Assembly: GCF_900089755.1 (NCBI RefSeq)
Contig: NZ_FLOC01000016.1
Coordinates: 43,555 to 107,554, forward strand
Origin: Marinomonas aquimarina
Lineage (GTDB): Bacteria > Pseudomonadota > Gammaproteobacteria > Pseudomonadales > Marinomonadaceae
DNA: 64,000 nt
Direction: 5' to 3'
The notes under the pieces were generated by a model. It was not told the origin of the DNA, made no database searches, and saw only the letters and a program-made list of their open reading frames with translations. Of this stretch, positions 17,602 to 27,112 are shown one piece after another. How positions within the stretch are numbered: the first letter of the stretch is position 1; each line of letters begins with the position of its first letter. The position numbers and the translations under genes were made by a program.

Positions 17602-18864
17602 TTATTGGCCTTTGCGGTCGATGAAAGCATCGGCGCGTAGCTCAGATAGCCAGTTGTCTAACACGAAGTCTTGTTTCTGCGCCATGATGGCACGTTCCGC
17701 GTTACGGCGTTTCACCTGATCGCTGATGTCGTTTTGACGGCGACCGTCCACTTCCAAAATATGCCAACCGAACTGAGAACGGAACGGTTCACTGATTTGA
17801 CCCACAGCGGTTTGGTTCATGATGTTTTCAAACTCCGGCACCATGGTACCAGGTGTGACCCAACCTAGGTCGCCCCCTTGTAGGGTAGAGCCTTGGTCTT
17901 CGCTGTATTCGCGGGCTAGGTTGGTAAAGTCTGCGCCGTTTTGTAGACGGCTGTAAAGTTGCTGTGCCAGGGCTTGAGTTTGTTCGTCGCTACGAATTTC
18001 GTTAGGACGCAACAACAAGTGGCTGACCTTAGTTTCTTGTTGCAGAGCCACGTCTTGAGAGCGCTTTTCAACCACCCACAATAGGTGGAAACCCGCATTA
18101 CTTTGCAAGGGGCCGACCAGTGCACCTTGAGTTTGTGCGTTGATGGCTTGGGTAAACAAGCGTGGTAACTCATTGGCTTTGCGCCAGCCTAGATCGCCAC
18201 CTTGAATGGCAAACTGGCCTTCTGAATGGGCAATGGCTTGGTTGATAAAGTCTTGCTCTGAGCCAATCTGGCTGGCGATGCTCTCGATTTCGCTACGTGC
18301 TTCAGCGACATCCGCAGCACGCACCACGATATGGCGCAGACGGAATTCCGCTTGGTTTTGGCCATTGGCTTGCTGGCTCTGCAGGTAGTCGTCAATTTCT
18401 TGCTCAGTCACGGAAATACGCGATTGCGCCACTTGTTGACGAGCTTTGCTGATCAAGATTTCATTTTCGATCTGCTGTCGGTAGGTGTTGTAGTCAACGC
18501 CTTGGCCCGCCAACATTTGTTTTAACCCATTTAAGTCGGTGTTGAAGTTACCAGCCACACTCATAATGGCTTGGTCCACTTCTTGGGTGCTGGCACGAAT
18601 GCCTTGCTTACGGGCATAGTTAACCTGTAGCGCTTCTTCGACCAATTGAGTGACGATTTGACGCTGGATAGTTGAGGTTAGAACACCACCTGGTACACGG
18701 TCTTTAACGACTTGGAAGCGCGCGCGGACGTCACTGTCTAAAATCGGACGTGAATCCACGACCGCAGCCAAACCGTCGATTTTTACCGGCTCTGCCGCGA
18801 CTGGTGCAGCGGTCCATACAGCGGAAGTCACTAACAGTGAGCAAATAAACTTCTTATACATCAT
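17602..18864 (-). CDS. surA: Periplasmic chaperone/peptidyl-prolyl isomerase SurA
   Basis: 420 residues. Signal peptide to about residue 25 (APVAA-EP), an N-terminal chaperone domain (LAAVVDSRPILDSDV onward), then two parvulin domains at about 175-275 and 285-385, each with a GGDLGW motif, and a short C-terminal helix. Escorts outer-membrane proteins, including LptD, to the Bam complex. Its start overlaps the lptD stop by one base, linking the chaperone with a known client. Confidence 0.96.
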   Translation of the reverse strand: MMYKKFICSLLVTSAVWTAAPVAAEPVKIDGLAAVVDSRPILDSDVRARFQVVKDRVPGGVLTSTIQRQIVTQLVEEALQVNYARKQGIRASTQEVDQAIMSVAGNFNTDLNGLKQMLAGQGVDYNTYRQQIENEILISKARQQVAQSRISVTEQEIDDYLQSQQANGQNQAEFRLRHIVVRAADVAEARSEIESIASQIGSEQDFINQAIAHSEGQFAIQGGDLGWRKANELPRLFTQAINAQTQGALVGPLQSNAGFHLLWVVEKRSQDVALQQETKVSHLLLRPNEIRSDEQTQALAQQLYSRLQNGADFTNLAREYSEDQGSTLQGGDLGWVTPGTMVPEFENIMNQTAVGQISEPFRSQFGWHILEVDGRRQNDISDQVKRRNAERAIMAQKQDFVLDNWLSELRADAFIDRKGQ

Positions 18865-21128
18865 TAATATCCGACCTTGCCTTGGTTCCAGTAGTCGTCT
18901 GCGATGGTGTCGATGTCCGAGTTGGTTCGACCCACGCCACTTAAACTACGTAAAATAAATTGTACGAAAACACCTTCGTCAAACAGTCCGTCGTCATCGC
19001 GCCAGCGTTGGTAACTGAAGGAGGTTTTTATACAGCAGTTTTCATAGCCAAATCCTTCCACTTGAGCGGTCTGCTCACGGTCAATCCAATCGTAGGATTG
19101 CTGATGGAAGAAGTGCCAATTGTCATTAATGGGGATGATGGTGCCAAAACTCGACTGTTTGGTCATCTCATCCTCATTGTCATCGTGTAGATATGAGAAA
19201 CTAAGATTGAAGACAAGACCACTGTCTGGCGTGTATTTCAAGGCACTTTGCGCAAGATCTACACGATTCTCATCAAAATCATAGTTAAAGTGGTTTGCTA
19301 GGGTGAAATCATCACCGTTATAAGACGCTGTAGTCAGGAAGGCGCTGCGCGCACTGTCATCGACTACGTCACCGGTTTGCCCTGTGGTGCCAACTTTACG
19401 ATCGTCTAGATAGAAAACTTGACCCCCTTGCAGGGTCCAGCGATTGACGTTGTTGTCGTCGTAAATACGGCTTTCTAAACCTAGCGCGATTTGCTCACTG
19501 TCCCCGATACGGTCATTACCACTGAAGCGGCGATGGGAAAAGGCTTGCGCGTAGGTCATCTCCATTTCATTGGCATCAAAGTCAGGGATGTCCGATTGTT
19601 CCTTGTACGGGGCATACAGATAGCTGACTTGCGGCTCAAGAGTCTGGCGCCAGCTGCCGTTGAAGCGACGCTCGAACACTACGCTGGTGTCTAAGTAATA
19701 GGACAAGTGGTTGACGCTGGCACGACGATCTTGATTCAGATCGTAATCGTGTAACTGATAGTCGCGGTATTGATGCAGCATACCGGCAGTCACTTCGCCC
19801 CATTCGTTGCCAAAGCGGGCATTGAAATCTTGGTTCAGTACCGCTCGTTCGCCGTCTTGACCTTCCTTATCAGGTTCGTAGAAATCGGTGAACTCAACAT
19901 CCGGTTGGTAACTGTATTGAGTGTTTGCATAACGATAGGAAGCATTGATGCGTGGTAACCACTCCAGCGGTTTGTCTTCCAGAGGATCTGGGGTTTGGAA
20001 GCGGCGCACCTGTACATTCGAGCTAAAGTTACCCAAGTTATAACGGGCGTAACCACGACGTTCGTAATTATCTTCTTCTTGAATGCTGGTGTTGTTCAGT
20101 TCCGGGACACGGTTGTCGGTTGGGTTATCTTCTAGGTAAGCCCCCACAGCAAAGCTTTCCGTAAGATGCTGATCGGTGGTGAACTTACGCAGTGTGGCTT
20201 CGTCACCGCCTTCATCATAGAAGGTCGATTGTTCATAGCGGGTTTCACCGTATCGGCTTAAGTGGCGCAGCTCGATGTCGAGCCCTTGACCAATTTTGTC
20301 TTTGTCCTCAGCATCCGACGCGGCGATCGGCAGCGCCAAATTCGGGGTAATGGTGGCATCGTATTCAGGCGCTAGGTTGAGATAGTAGGGCGCAGTCAGG
20401 GTCAGTCGCTTGGCACTGATGCCAAAACTTGGGAATAAAAAGCCGGACTGTCGACGGGTATCCAACGGGAAACGTAACCAGGGAAAGTAGAACACTGGCA
20501 CATCGTGAATACGAATTTGCACGTGCTTGGCGGTACCAAAGCCACTGTCTGGGTTCAACTCAATGCTGGAGCCGTATAACTGCCAGCTGTTTTCACCCGG
20601 CTCACAGGTGGTGTAGAAACCTTCTTTGATAAAGATCAGACCGTCCCGTGTACGCGAGATTTCCCCCGCTTCACCGCGAATGCGACTGCTATGGGAGAGG
20701 AACTTGGCCTGATCAAATTGTGCGGTTTGGTTACCATCTTTGGAGCTGATGTAAGCATTGTCACTGCGAATCAGCTGCCCTTGGGCGCGCAAGGACACGT
20801 CCCCTTGAGCCTGGTAATACTCACCGGGCACCCCTTTGATGGAGTCGGCATCCAGCTGCGAAAGTGGCTGACGCAAGGTTGCTGCGCCATCCATGTATAG
20901 AGTGCCTTGTTCATCCCGATAGATCATATCGGCCAGTAAGTGGGTATTGTTACCCTCCATTACTTGCCAGTTATCGACGTAAGCGCCACGGCAGTATTGG
21001 CTTAGGGTTGCTTGCTGCGTTTCGCTAAGCGACTCCTTGGGTACCCAGTCCCACTCATTTGCCTGAGCCATAGGCAAGATGAAAAGACTTTGAAATAATA
21101 GCGCGTAAGAGCGTAAATGCTTTGGCAT
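18864..21128 (-). CDS. lptD: LPS-assembly outer-membrane protein LptD
   Basis: 754 residues from ATG at 21128; a TTG at 21149 would add seven residues, and neither has a good ribosome binding site. I prefer the ATG because it gives a compact signal peptide ending AQA-NEW. An N-terminal OstA/jellyroll domain (about 45-190) is followed by the long 26-strand barrel. Paired cysteines expected for disulfides are visible at CRGAY, TTCEPGE and YENCCIK, the last a Cys-Cys pair. Inserts LPS into the outer leaflet with LptE. First gene of the run reaching cca; divergent from djlA. Confidence 0.95.
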   Translation of the reverse strand: MPKHLRSYALLFQSLFILPMAQANEWDWVPKESLSETQQATLSQYCRGAYVDNWQVMEGNNTHLLADMIYRDEQGTLYMDGAATLRQPLSQLDADSIKGVPGEYYQAQGDVSLRAQGQLIRSDNAYISSKDGNQTAQFDQAKFLSHSSRIRGEAGEISRTRDGLIFIKEGFYTTCEPGENSWQLYGSSIELNPDSGFGTAKHVQIRIHDVPVFYFPWLRFPLDTRRQSGFLFPSFGISAKRLTLTAPYYLNLAPEYDATITPNLALPIAASDAEDKDKIGQGLDIELRHLSRYGETRYEQSTFYDEGGDEATLRKFTTDQHLTESFAVGAYLEDNPTDNRVPELNNTSIQEEDNYERRGYARYNLGNFSSNVQVRRFQTPDPLEDKPLEWLPRINASYRYANTQYSYQPDVEFTDFYEPDKEGQDGERAVLNQDFNARFGNEWGEVTAGMLHQYRDYQLHDYDLNQDRRASVNHLSYYLDTSVVFERRFNGSWRQTLEPQVSYLYAPYKEQSDIPDFDANEMEMTYAQAFSHRRFSGNDRIGDSEQIALGLESRIYDDNNVNRWTLQGGQVFYLDDRKVGTTGQTGDVVDDSARSAFLTTASYNGDDFTLANHFNYDFDENRVDLAQSALKYTPDSGLVFNLSFSYLHDDNEDEMTKQSSFGTIIPINDNWHFFHQQSYDWIDREQTAQVEGFGYENCCIKTSFSYQRWRDDDGLFDEGVFVQFILRSLSGVGRTNSDIDTIADDYWNQGKVGY

Positions 21129-21255
21129 GCGGAGTATACTAAATCTCAATTACGTGCTGGCGCGAACACAGGCGCGGCACATGTCGGTCCATATTGACGA
21201 CAAATAATAATCTATGCGCCCCCTAGGGGGCTACCGATTCTGGAGAAATATCTTT

Positions 21256-22044
21256 ATGTGGAAATGGGTAGGGGCAATCGTCGGGATGCTGTTCGCAGGC
21301 TTCTTCGGCCTGATCGGTGGCTTTTTTATCGGTATGTTGATTGATCGAGCGAAAGGCAACAGCAATGGTTACCGTCGTACTGGCGCGTCTTTGTTCGAAC
21401 AGCAGCAGGTATTTTTCCAAACCTTATTTCAGCTGATGGGGCGTTTGGCCAAGTCTGATGGTCGCGTATCCCAAGAAGAAATTGAATTGGCGAAAGCGGT
21501 CATGCAGCGTTTGCGTTTATCGCCGGAGGCGCAGCGACAAGCGCAGGAGCTGTTTAATCAAGGTAAGTCAGAAAACTTCGATGTTGACGCTGCCCTGAAC
21601 CGTTTTAACAGCGTGGTAGGTGGTGGCATGATGCGCCGCTCCTTGGTTGAGGTGCTGTTGTTGTCTGCCTACGCTGACGGTTACTTCTCATTGGAAGAAA
21701 AAAACTTAATGAGCCAGATCTGTGCCAAGCTGGGCATGTCTCAGGCAGAGTACAATAGCCTGCATGAGCAGGTGAAGCGTCAGGCGCACTTCCATCAAGG
21801 TTACCAACAACAGGCTTCGGGCAAATCCTCGCCAGACCTGTTGAAAGCCGCTTACGATGTCTTGGAAGTAGATGAAAGCATGAGCGATGCCGAGATCAAA
21901 AAAGCTTACCGTCGCTTGATGAGTCAAAACCACCCCGACAAATTAAGCGCTCAGGGCTTACCGGATGAAATGATTGAGCTGGCCAAAGAGCGCACCCAAG
22001 AAATTCAATCGGCTTACGAGCTGATTAAAAAATCCCGCAAATAG
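21256..22044 (+). CDS. djlA: Co-chaperone DjlA, membrane-anchored J-domain protein
   Basis: 262 residues from ATG at 21256 (GGAGAAAT upstream); a longer frame from 21214 is not supported. N-terminal glycine-rich membrane helix (about 4-28), a TerB-like middle domain (about 55-160), and a C-terminal J domain with the essential HPD motif in QNHPDKLSAQG. Stimulates DnaK ATPase and is linked to envelope stress signalling. Divergent from lptD, as in E. coli. Confidence 0.95.
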   Translation: MWKWVGAIVGMLFAGFFGLIGGFFIGMLIDRAKGNSNGYRRTGASLFEQQQVFFQTLFQLMGRLAKSDGRVSQEEIELAKAVMQRLRLSPEAQRQAQELFNQGKSENFDVDAALNRFNSVVGGGMMRRSLVEVLLLSAYADGYFSLEEKNLMSQICAKLGMSQAEYNSLHEQVKRQAHFHQGYQQQASGKSSPDLLKAAYDVLEVDESMSDAEIKKAYRRLMSQNHPDKLSAQGLPDEMIELAKERTQEIQSAYELIKKSRK

Positions 22045-22055
22045 CCTCCTGCGAA

Positions 22056-22080
22056 GATCATCCTGCGCGGCAGGATGATC
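22056..22080. terminator. Perfect 11-bp hairpin between convergent genes
   Basis: GATCATCCTGC and GCAGGATGATC pair perfectly around GCG, between djlA (+) and the DUF3530 gene (-); its last bases touch the stop of the latter. No T run follows on either strand, so it is at best a weak or rho-assisted terminator. Confidence 0.5.
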
Positions 22081-23047
22081 AATCATTTGGGCTGTCGTAG
22101 AACAGTTCCTTATCAAGTTCTGGCAGTTCTTTACGCTGACTTTGCTGGTTAGTGTTCTGCTTCATAAAGCCCCATACTCGCTGTACAAGGCGTTTATTGC
22201 CTGATGGGTCATAACGGGCGTCGGGCAGGGCATCGATCTGGGTATAAGCCGCTTGACGATTGGTACGCTTGTTGGCCGCCGCTTGGCGTTGACGGGCAAA
22301 GCGAGTGTCGCGCGCGGTGCGGTTAAAGTAATAGTCCAGCACCGGCAAACGCAAACGTTCGATGTTTTGCGCCAAGTCGAATTCCGACACTGGGGCAAAG
22401 GTTCGTGGCTCAATCAAGATCAAAGCTTGATTGCTGGTGCCGCGCTCCGCAGCAAAACGTAGCGCATACGCCGCCCCTGTGCGATAGCCCATATACGCGA
22501 CTTGGCTGTAGCCTTTGTCACGGATTAGCTGCACCGCCGCATCAATGCGGGCAAACACTGTTTCTTCGTTAGGTAGCGCTGGGTTCTCTTCTGGTGCTGC
22601 GCCATCGTCTTCGTTCGCGCTGATGCTCACTGGCGTTGCGCGACCACCAATGTCTGGTACTTCCACTGACAGCGTACACCAGCTGTGCACCGGCAGCTGT
22701 TCGCGAATAGGGGAGATCACCTGTGGCCAATCTGGGTGGCCATGATCACCATGCAGCATGATTAAACAGCCCTGAGGGTCACCGCTTTCGGATTCTCTAA
22801 ATAAGCCTAAAAAGTCCGTGCCCTGGGCATTTAAGGTTTCGATTTCATGGCCATAGTTGCCGCTTAATCGGTCAATCAATCCGGCAATGCGCGTCTGCTG
22901 TGGGGTTGGCATAACGCGCTCGACATCCGCTTGCACGACGCTTGAGCTAGAGGCAGGCGTATCGGCGGCTGTCGTGTCCTCGTCTTCTGCCCAAGCACTG
23001 CTCAGCGACAGCGTCAAAAGCCATGTGGTCAGGGTTAATTTCTTCAT
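22079..23047 (-). CDS. DUF3530 family protein, secreted alpha/beta-hydrolase-like
   Basis: 322 residues from the second of two nearby ATG codons (23047; the first, 23056, adds three residues). A signal peptide ends near SAWAE-DE. The body matches the DUF3530 pattern: [39 protein letters not shown], and [16 protein letters not shown], which recall the oxyanion and nucleophile regions of alpha/beta hydrolases, although the nucleophile position here reads GYRTGAA without serine. Function unknown; probably periplasmic. The C-terminal tail is rich in Q, N, R. Confidence 0.7.
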   Translation of the reverse strand: MKKLTLTTWLLTLSLSSAWAEDEDTTAADTPASSSSVVQADVERVMPTPQQTRIAGLIDRLSGNYGHEIETLNAQGTDFLGLFRESESGDPQGCLIMLHGDHGHPDWPQVISPIREQLPVHSWCTLSVEVPDIGGRATPVSISANEDDGAAPEENPALPNEETVFARIDAAVQLIRDKGYSQVAYMGYRTGAAYALRFAAERGTSNQALILIEPRTFAPVSEFDLAQNIERLRLPVLDYYFNRTARDTRFARQRQAAANKRTNRQAAYTQIDALPDARYDPSGNKRLVQRVWGFMKQNTNQQSQRKELPELDKELFYDSPND

Positions 23048-23121
23048 TGAATCCAATACTTATGCAACGGGCCTTGTTAGAATATTGCGCAAACAACATT
23101 CTGTCACTGCCGGAGACAAAT

Positions 23122-23793
23122 ATGAAAGATTTTCTTATTGCACCGTCTATTTTAGCTGCGGACTTTGCTCGTTTAGGCGAAGAAGTCGACAACGTGCTGG
23201 CTGCAGGTGCCGACATCGTTCACTTCGATGTTATGGATAACCACTATGTGCCGAACCTAACCATTGGTCCTATGGTGTGTAAGGCGCTGCGTAACCATGG
23301 CGTGACAGCCGACATTGATGTGCATTTGATGGTGAAACCGGTGGATCGTTTGATCGGTGACTTTATTGAAGCGGGCGCAAGCTACATTACTTTCCATCCA
23401 CAGGGCAGTGAACACATCGACCGTTCTTTGCAGATGATTCGTGACGGTGGCTGTAAGTCTGGTCTGGTGTTTAACCCAGCGACACCTCTGGATGACCTGA
23501 AATACGTGATGGACAAGGTGGATATGATTCTACTGATGTCGGTGAACCCAGGCTTTGGTGGCCAGAAGTTTATCCCAGCAACGCTGGATAAATTACGTGA
23601 AGCGCGTCGTTTGATTGATGAAAGTGGCTACGACATCCGTCTTGAAATAGACGGTGGTGTGAGCGAGAAAAATATCGCGGAATGTGCCGCTGCGGGCGCT
23701 GATACCTTCGTGGCAGGCTCTGCTATCTTCGGTAAGCCAGACTACAAAGCTGTGATCGATCAAATGCGTGCTGAGCTGGCTGGCGTGAAGTAA
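23122..23793 (+). CDS. rpe: Ribulose-phosphate 3-epimerase
   Basis: 223 residues from ATG at 23122, preceded by CGGAGACAA; the frame is open further upstream but the homologous start [21 protein letters not shown] is unmistakable. TIM barrel with [37 protein letters not shown] and [10 protein letters not shown]. Interconverts ribulose-5-phosphate and xylulose-5-phosphate. Its stop overlaps the gph start by one base. In many gammaproteobacteria rpe-gph is followed by trpE or trpS; here it is not. Confidence 0.97.
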   Translation: MKDFLIAPSILAADFARLGEEVDNVLAAGADIVHFDVMDNHYVPNLTIGPMVCKALRNHGVTADIDVHLMVKPVDRLIGDFIEAGASYITFHPQGSEHIDRSLQMIRDGGCKSGLVFNPATPLDDLKYVMDKVDMILLMSVNPGFGGQKFIPATLDKLREARRLIDESGYDIRLEIDGGVSEKNIAECAAAGADTFVAGSAIFGKPDYKAVIDQMRAELAGVK

Positions 23794-24473
23794 TGAGAAC
23801 TCCGCAACATTTAAAGCGACTGTTTGAAGGTTGGCCTGAGCTGGTTTGTTTTGATCTGGATGGTACGCTGGTAGACAGCGTGCCCTCCATTGCCGCAGCC
23901 TTGGATAAAAGTCTGATCACCATGGGCGCTAATCCTGCCGGGGAAGAGCGTGTCCGTGGCTGGGTCGGTTATGGCTCAGCCAAACTGGTACAACAAGCTT
24001 TAGAGTGGGCCAGTCTTCCCGATGAGCGTCTTGAAGAAGGCTATAAAACCTTCCTCAAAGCCTACTTTGATAACCTCGCGACAGGTTCGACTTTGTACGC
24101 TAACGTGGAGTCCATCCTGAAAGCGTTCAAATACCAAAAAGTCCCAGTGGCGCTGATTACCAATAAGCCAAGCTTGTTTATTAAGCCGCTGTTGGATCAT
24201 TTTGGTATTTCCACTTACTTTAGCTGGATGCTGGGCGGCGACTCTTTGGAAGATAAAAAACCATCCCCCGTACCCCTGTTACACTGCATGGAAGACATTA
24301 AGGCGGCACCGGAGAAATGCCTCATGGTAGGTGATTCGTTAGCTGACTACCGTGCAGCCAAAGCCGCCGGCTTCAAATGTGCCTTAGTGACCTATGGTTA
24401 CAACCATGGGGTGGATTTAACCGAGCTGGAAGCCGATGTGCTGATCGATGATTTGGCTGAGCTATTGATGTGA
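23793..24473 (+). CDS. gph: Phosphoglycolate phosphatase (HAD family)
   Basis: 226 residues, HAD-superfamily with DLDGTLVDSVP (nucleophile Asp), TNKPSLFIKPLL and GDSLADYRAAKAAG (motif IV). Removes phosphate from 2-phosphoglycolate made during DNA repair. Translationally coupled to rpe by a TAATG overlap. A hairpin with a T8 run follows. Confidence 0.92.
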   Translation: MRTPQHLKRLFEGWPELVCFDLDGTLVDSVPSIAAALDKSLITMGANPAGEERVRGWVGYGSAKLVQQALEWASLPDERLEEGYKTFLKAYFDNLATGSTLYANVESILKAFKYQKVPVALITNKPSLFIKPLLDHFGISTYFSWMLGGDSLEDKKPSPVPLLHCMEDIKAAPEKCLMVGDSLADYRAAKAAGFKCALVTYGYNHGVDLTELEADVLIDDLAELLM

Positions 24474-24505
24474 TCTAGCTGCTAGGTTTATGCGTTAAGT
24501 CTAAT

Positions 24506-24553
24506 AAATGGGTGGGTAAGTGTCGTTATCGGCATGACCTGCCCATTTTTTTT
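24506..24553 (+). terminator. Probable rpe-gph terminator
   Basis: AAATGGG and CCCATTT close a long, partly paired hairpin that is followed by a run of eight T. It lies 32 bases past the gph stop. Confidence 0.6.
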
Positions 24554-24596
24554 GGTTAGAATCCAAGCCGTTTTAACCAGAACGATGATGCTGTAG

Positions 24597-24983
24597 ATGT
24601 TGCAAACCTTCCTAACCCAAGCAAACGCGCTGGCACGCATCGGCCTTTTGGCCATGCTGTTGTTGACGTTTGGCCCCTTGGTCGGACAGATTAGCGCTGC
24701 ATCGCACCAAGCATCGATGGCCGATTGGGTCTGTGGTGATGACATGGCCATGAGCGCTATGCCACATGACCACGGTGCCGATCATGAACATGCTTGGTAT
24801 GAGCAGTGTGAATACTGTTCTCTCGTTCAACACTTTCCCTTCTTAAGTGTTTACACGCCTGAATTCACGGCCGCCAGTGGCCTTGTGGAAACAGGTCCCG
24901 TTGCAGCGGTACGCAGCGCCTTTCGTAATCAGGCCTTGTTTGCCCATGCCCCCAACCGCGCCCCGCCTGCTCTGATCAGTTAA
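24597..24983 (+). CDS. DUF2946 family protein, probably copper-related
   Basis: 128 residues. A hydrophobic N-terminal segment (about residues 13-33) acts as signal or anchor, then a His/Met-rich part (MAMSAMPHDHGADHEHAW) followed by CEYCSLVQHFP. His/Met-rich segments and the CxxC motif fit the DUF2946 family, often found beside copper receptors. The neighbour 42 bases downstream is a TonB-dependent copper receptor, so a periplasmic copper-binding role is likely but unproven. No clear ribosome binding site precedes the ATG. Confidence 0.7.
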   Translation: MLQTFLTQANALARIGLLAMLLLTFGPLVGQISAASHQASMADWVCGDDMAMSAMPHDHGADHEHAWYEQCEYCSLVQHFPFLSVYTPEFTAASGLVETGPVAAVRSAFRNQALFAHAPNRAPPALIS

Positions 24984-25025
24984 CCGTTTATTTTATTTTT
25001 CATTAACTGATTTAGAGATGTCATC

Positions 25026-27047
25026 ATGACGCAATTTTTTGATGCTGGACACGCACGTCCAGAGACTACTGTACGCCCTAAATTTATCGCTCGTCGCCCA
25101 CTGCTGGCGATCGCACCGTTAACCTTAGCCGTGGTGTTTGCTAACCAAGTGCTGGCGCAAGAGGCGCTACAGGCCAATGCCATTGTGGTGAGCGCGCCAG
25201 AAATCACAGCGCCAGTGACAACACGTGTCAATTTAGACGAAACCCCTGTGCTGCAATCGGCGACGGACGGTGCCACCGTCTTGGCGCAAATCCCAGGCTT
25301 TGCCGCGATTGGCAATGGTGGCACCAATGGTGACCCGACGTTCCGAGGTATGTTCGGTTCGCGCTTGGCGATATTAACCAGTGGCGCGCAAATGGCTGGT
25401 GCCTGTCCTAACCGTATGGATAACCCTAGCGCCTACATCAATCCGTACTCTTATGATGAAGTGGAAATTGTCAAAGGGCCGCAAACGGTGCTTTGGGGGC
25501 CGGGCGCATCTGCGGCGACCGTGCGTTTTGAACGTGCCCGTGAAGATTTCAGTGACAAGCATTACCGCTTAGATGCCAGCGCTTTGGTGGGCTCTAATGG
25601 ACGTTTTGATCGTTACCTAAATGGCGCGGTCGGTAACGAGCAGGGCTACTGGCGTTTAGAAGCCAATGCCTCTGAAGCCGATGACTACCAAGATGGCAAT
25701 GGTGATCTGGTGCCATCCGAGTGGGATAAATGGAACACTTCCACCGCCATTGGCTGGACACCTGATCAAGATACGCTTTTGGAGTTAGAAGTGAGCCGTG
25801 CTGATGGTGAGTCCAAGTACGCGGGGCGCACCATGGACGGCACCAAGTTCCTACGTGAAACGGCAGCACTGCGGTTTGAAAAGCAAAACCTGAGTGACAA
25901 CTGGTCTAAGCTCGAAGCACAGCTTAACTACGGTTACGCCGATCACGTGATGGACAACTTTACTCTGCGTCAACCACCGATGATGCCTATGGCAATGGAG
26001 TTAGATCGTCGTACCCGCAGTGGCCGTGTGGCCTCTACATGGGATTGGAGTGATTACTCGATCATTGTCGGTTTAGACGCCAAGGAAGAAGAGCACCGTC
26101 GTGGCTTAAATATGGCGATGACCATGCTGGATTACAGCAGTGAACAGGTCGGTGCGTTTTCTGAATTGACTTGGTTTATCAATGACACCCAACAACTGGT
26201 ATCGGGGATCCGCTTTGACCGAGTCAGTGCCACCGATGAAATGATGAACACTGCCACTGCTGGGCAAGAGCGCTCGGATAACCTAGTGAGTGGTTTTGTG
26301 CGCTTGGAAAGCGATCTGACTAGCCTTCCGGCGACCACCTATATTGGCTTAGGTTATGCGCAACGTTTCCCTGATTACTGGGAAATCAAACCAAGCAATG
26401 GCAGCTTATCGGGAGCTGTGAATGCCTTTGCCGGTGTACAGCCTGAGAAGACCACGCAAATTGATGCTGGGATTAACTACCAGCATCAAGACCTGAGCTG
26501 GTGGCTATCGGGTTACGCTGGCGTGGTGAATGATTACATTCTGTTTGATTATTCTAATGCGACGCAAGTGGGTAATGTGGATGGCTACATTGCTGGTGCT
26601 GAAGCGGGGGCGCGTTACCAGTTGAGCGGTAACTGGAGTGCTAATGGCTCGTTGGCGTACGCTTGGGGCGACAATCGTGACAGCGATGAAGCCTTGCCAC
26701 AGATTGCACCTTTGGAAGCCAAGTTTGGCTTAACTTATGAGCAGCAAGCGTGGACGCTAAACTCTGTATTGCGCATGGTGGCGAAGCAGGACCGCGTGGC
26801 CATCGATCAAGGCAATGTGGTGGGCTACGATTTTGCTGAGTCGGCGAGCTTTGCTACCTTGGATCTCAACGGTAAGTACCGAATGAATGACGTGGTGACG
26901 CTGCGTGCTGGGGTCGATAACCTATTTAATCGTGCCTACAGTGAGCATCTCAATAAAGCGGGCAGTTCGGCGTTTGATTACCCAGCGGATACGGCGTTTA
27001 ATGAGCCGGGTCGTACCGTTTGGGCCAGTGTGAACGCGTCTTTCTAA
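25026..27047 (+). CDS. TonB-dependent copper receptor (OprC/NosA type)
   Basis: 673 residues. A long, basic signal region ends near LAQEA (residue 46). The plug domain includes VLAQIPGFAAIGNGGTNGDP, FRGMFGSRLAIL and YSYDEVEIVKGPQTVLWGPGAS; the barrel ends in the phenylalanine VNASF expected for outer-membrane proteins. The plug sequence with GACPNRMDNPSAYI and Met-rich barrel loops (PPMMPMAMELD, GLNMAMTML) is typical of the TonB-copper subfamily. Takes up copper, or a copper complex, across the outer membrane. Pairs with the DUF2946 gene; a strong terminator follows. Confidence 0.9.
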   Translation: MTQFFDAGHARPETTVRPKFIARRPLLAIAPLTLAVVFANQVLAQEALQANAIVVSAPEITAPVTTRVNLDETPVLQSATDGATVLAQIPGFAAIGNGGTNGDPTFRGMFGSRLAILTSGAQMAGACPNRMDNPSAYINPYSYDEVEIVKGPQTVLWGPGASAATVRFERAREDFSDKHYRLDASALVGSNGRFDRYLNGAVGNEQGYWRLEANASEADDYQDGNGDLVPSEWDKWNTSTAIGWTPDQDTLLELEVSRADGESKYAGRTMDGTKFLRETAALRFEKQNLSDNWSKLEAQLNYGYADHVMDNFTLRQPPMMPMAMELDRRTRSGRVASTWDWSDYSIIVGLDAKEEEHRRGLNMAMTMLDYSSEQVGAFSELTWFINDTQQLVSGIRFDRVSATDEMMNTATAGQERSDNLVSGFVRLESDLTSLPATTYIGLGYAQRFPDYWEIKPSNGSLSGAVNAFAGVQPEKTTQIDAGINYQHQDLSWWLSGYAGVVNDYILFDYSNATQVGNVDGYIAGAEAGARYQLSGNWSANGSLAYAWGDNRDSDEALPQIAPLEAKFGLTYEQQAWTLNSVLRMVAKQDRVAIDQGNVVGYDFAESASFATLDLNGKYRMNDVVTLRAGVDNLFNRAYSEHLNKAGSSAFDYPADTAFNEPGRTVWASVNASF

Positions 27048-27061
27048 GCGATAAACTAACC

Positions 27062-27090
27062 AAAAAGGGGCCTCACTGAGGCCCCTTTTT
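27062..27090. terminator. Bidirectional terminator, copper receptor / mscS
   Basis: AAAAAGGGGCCTC and GAGGCCCCTTTTT pair perfectly around ACT, between convergent genes. Confidence 0.92.
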
Positions 27091-27112
27091 TATGACGAAG
27101 GAAACATCATGG

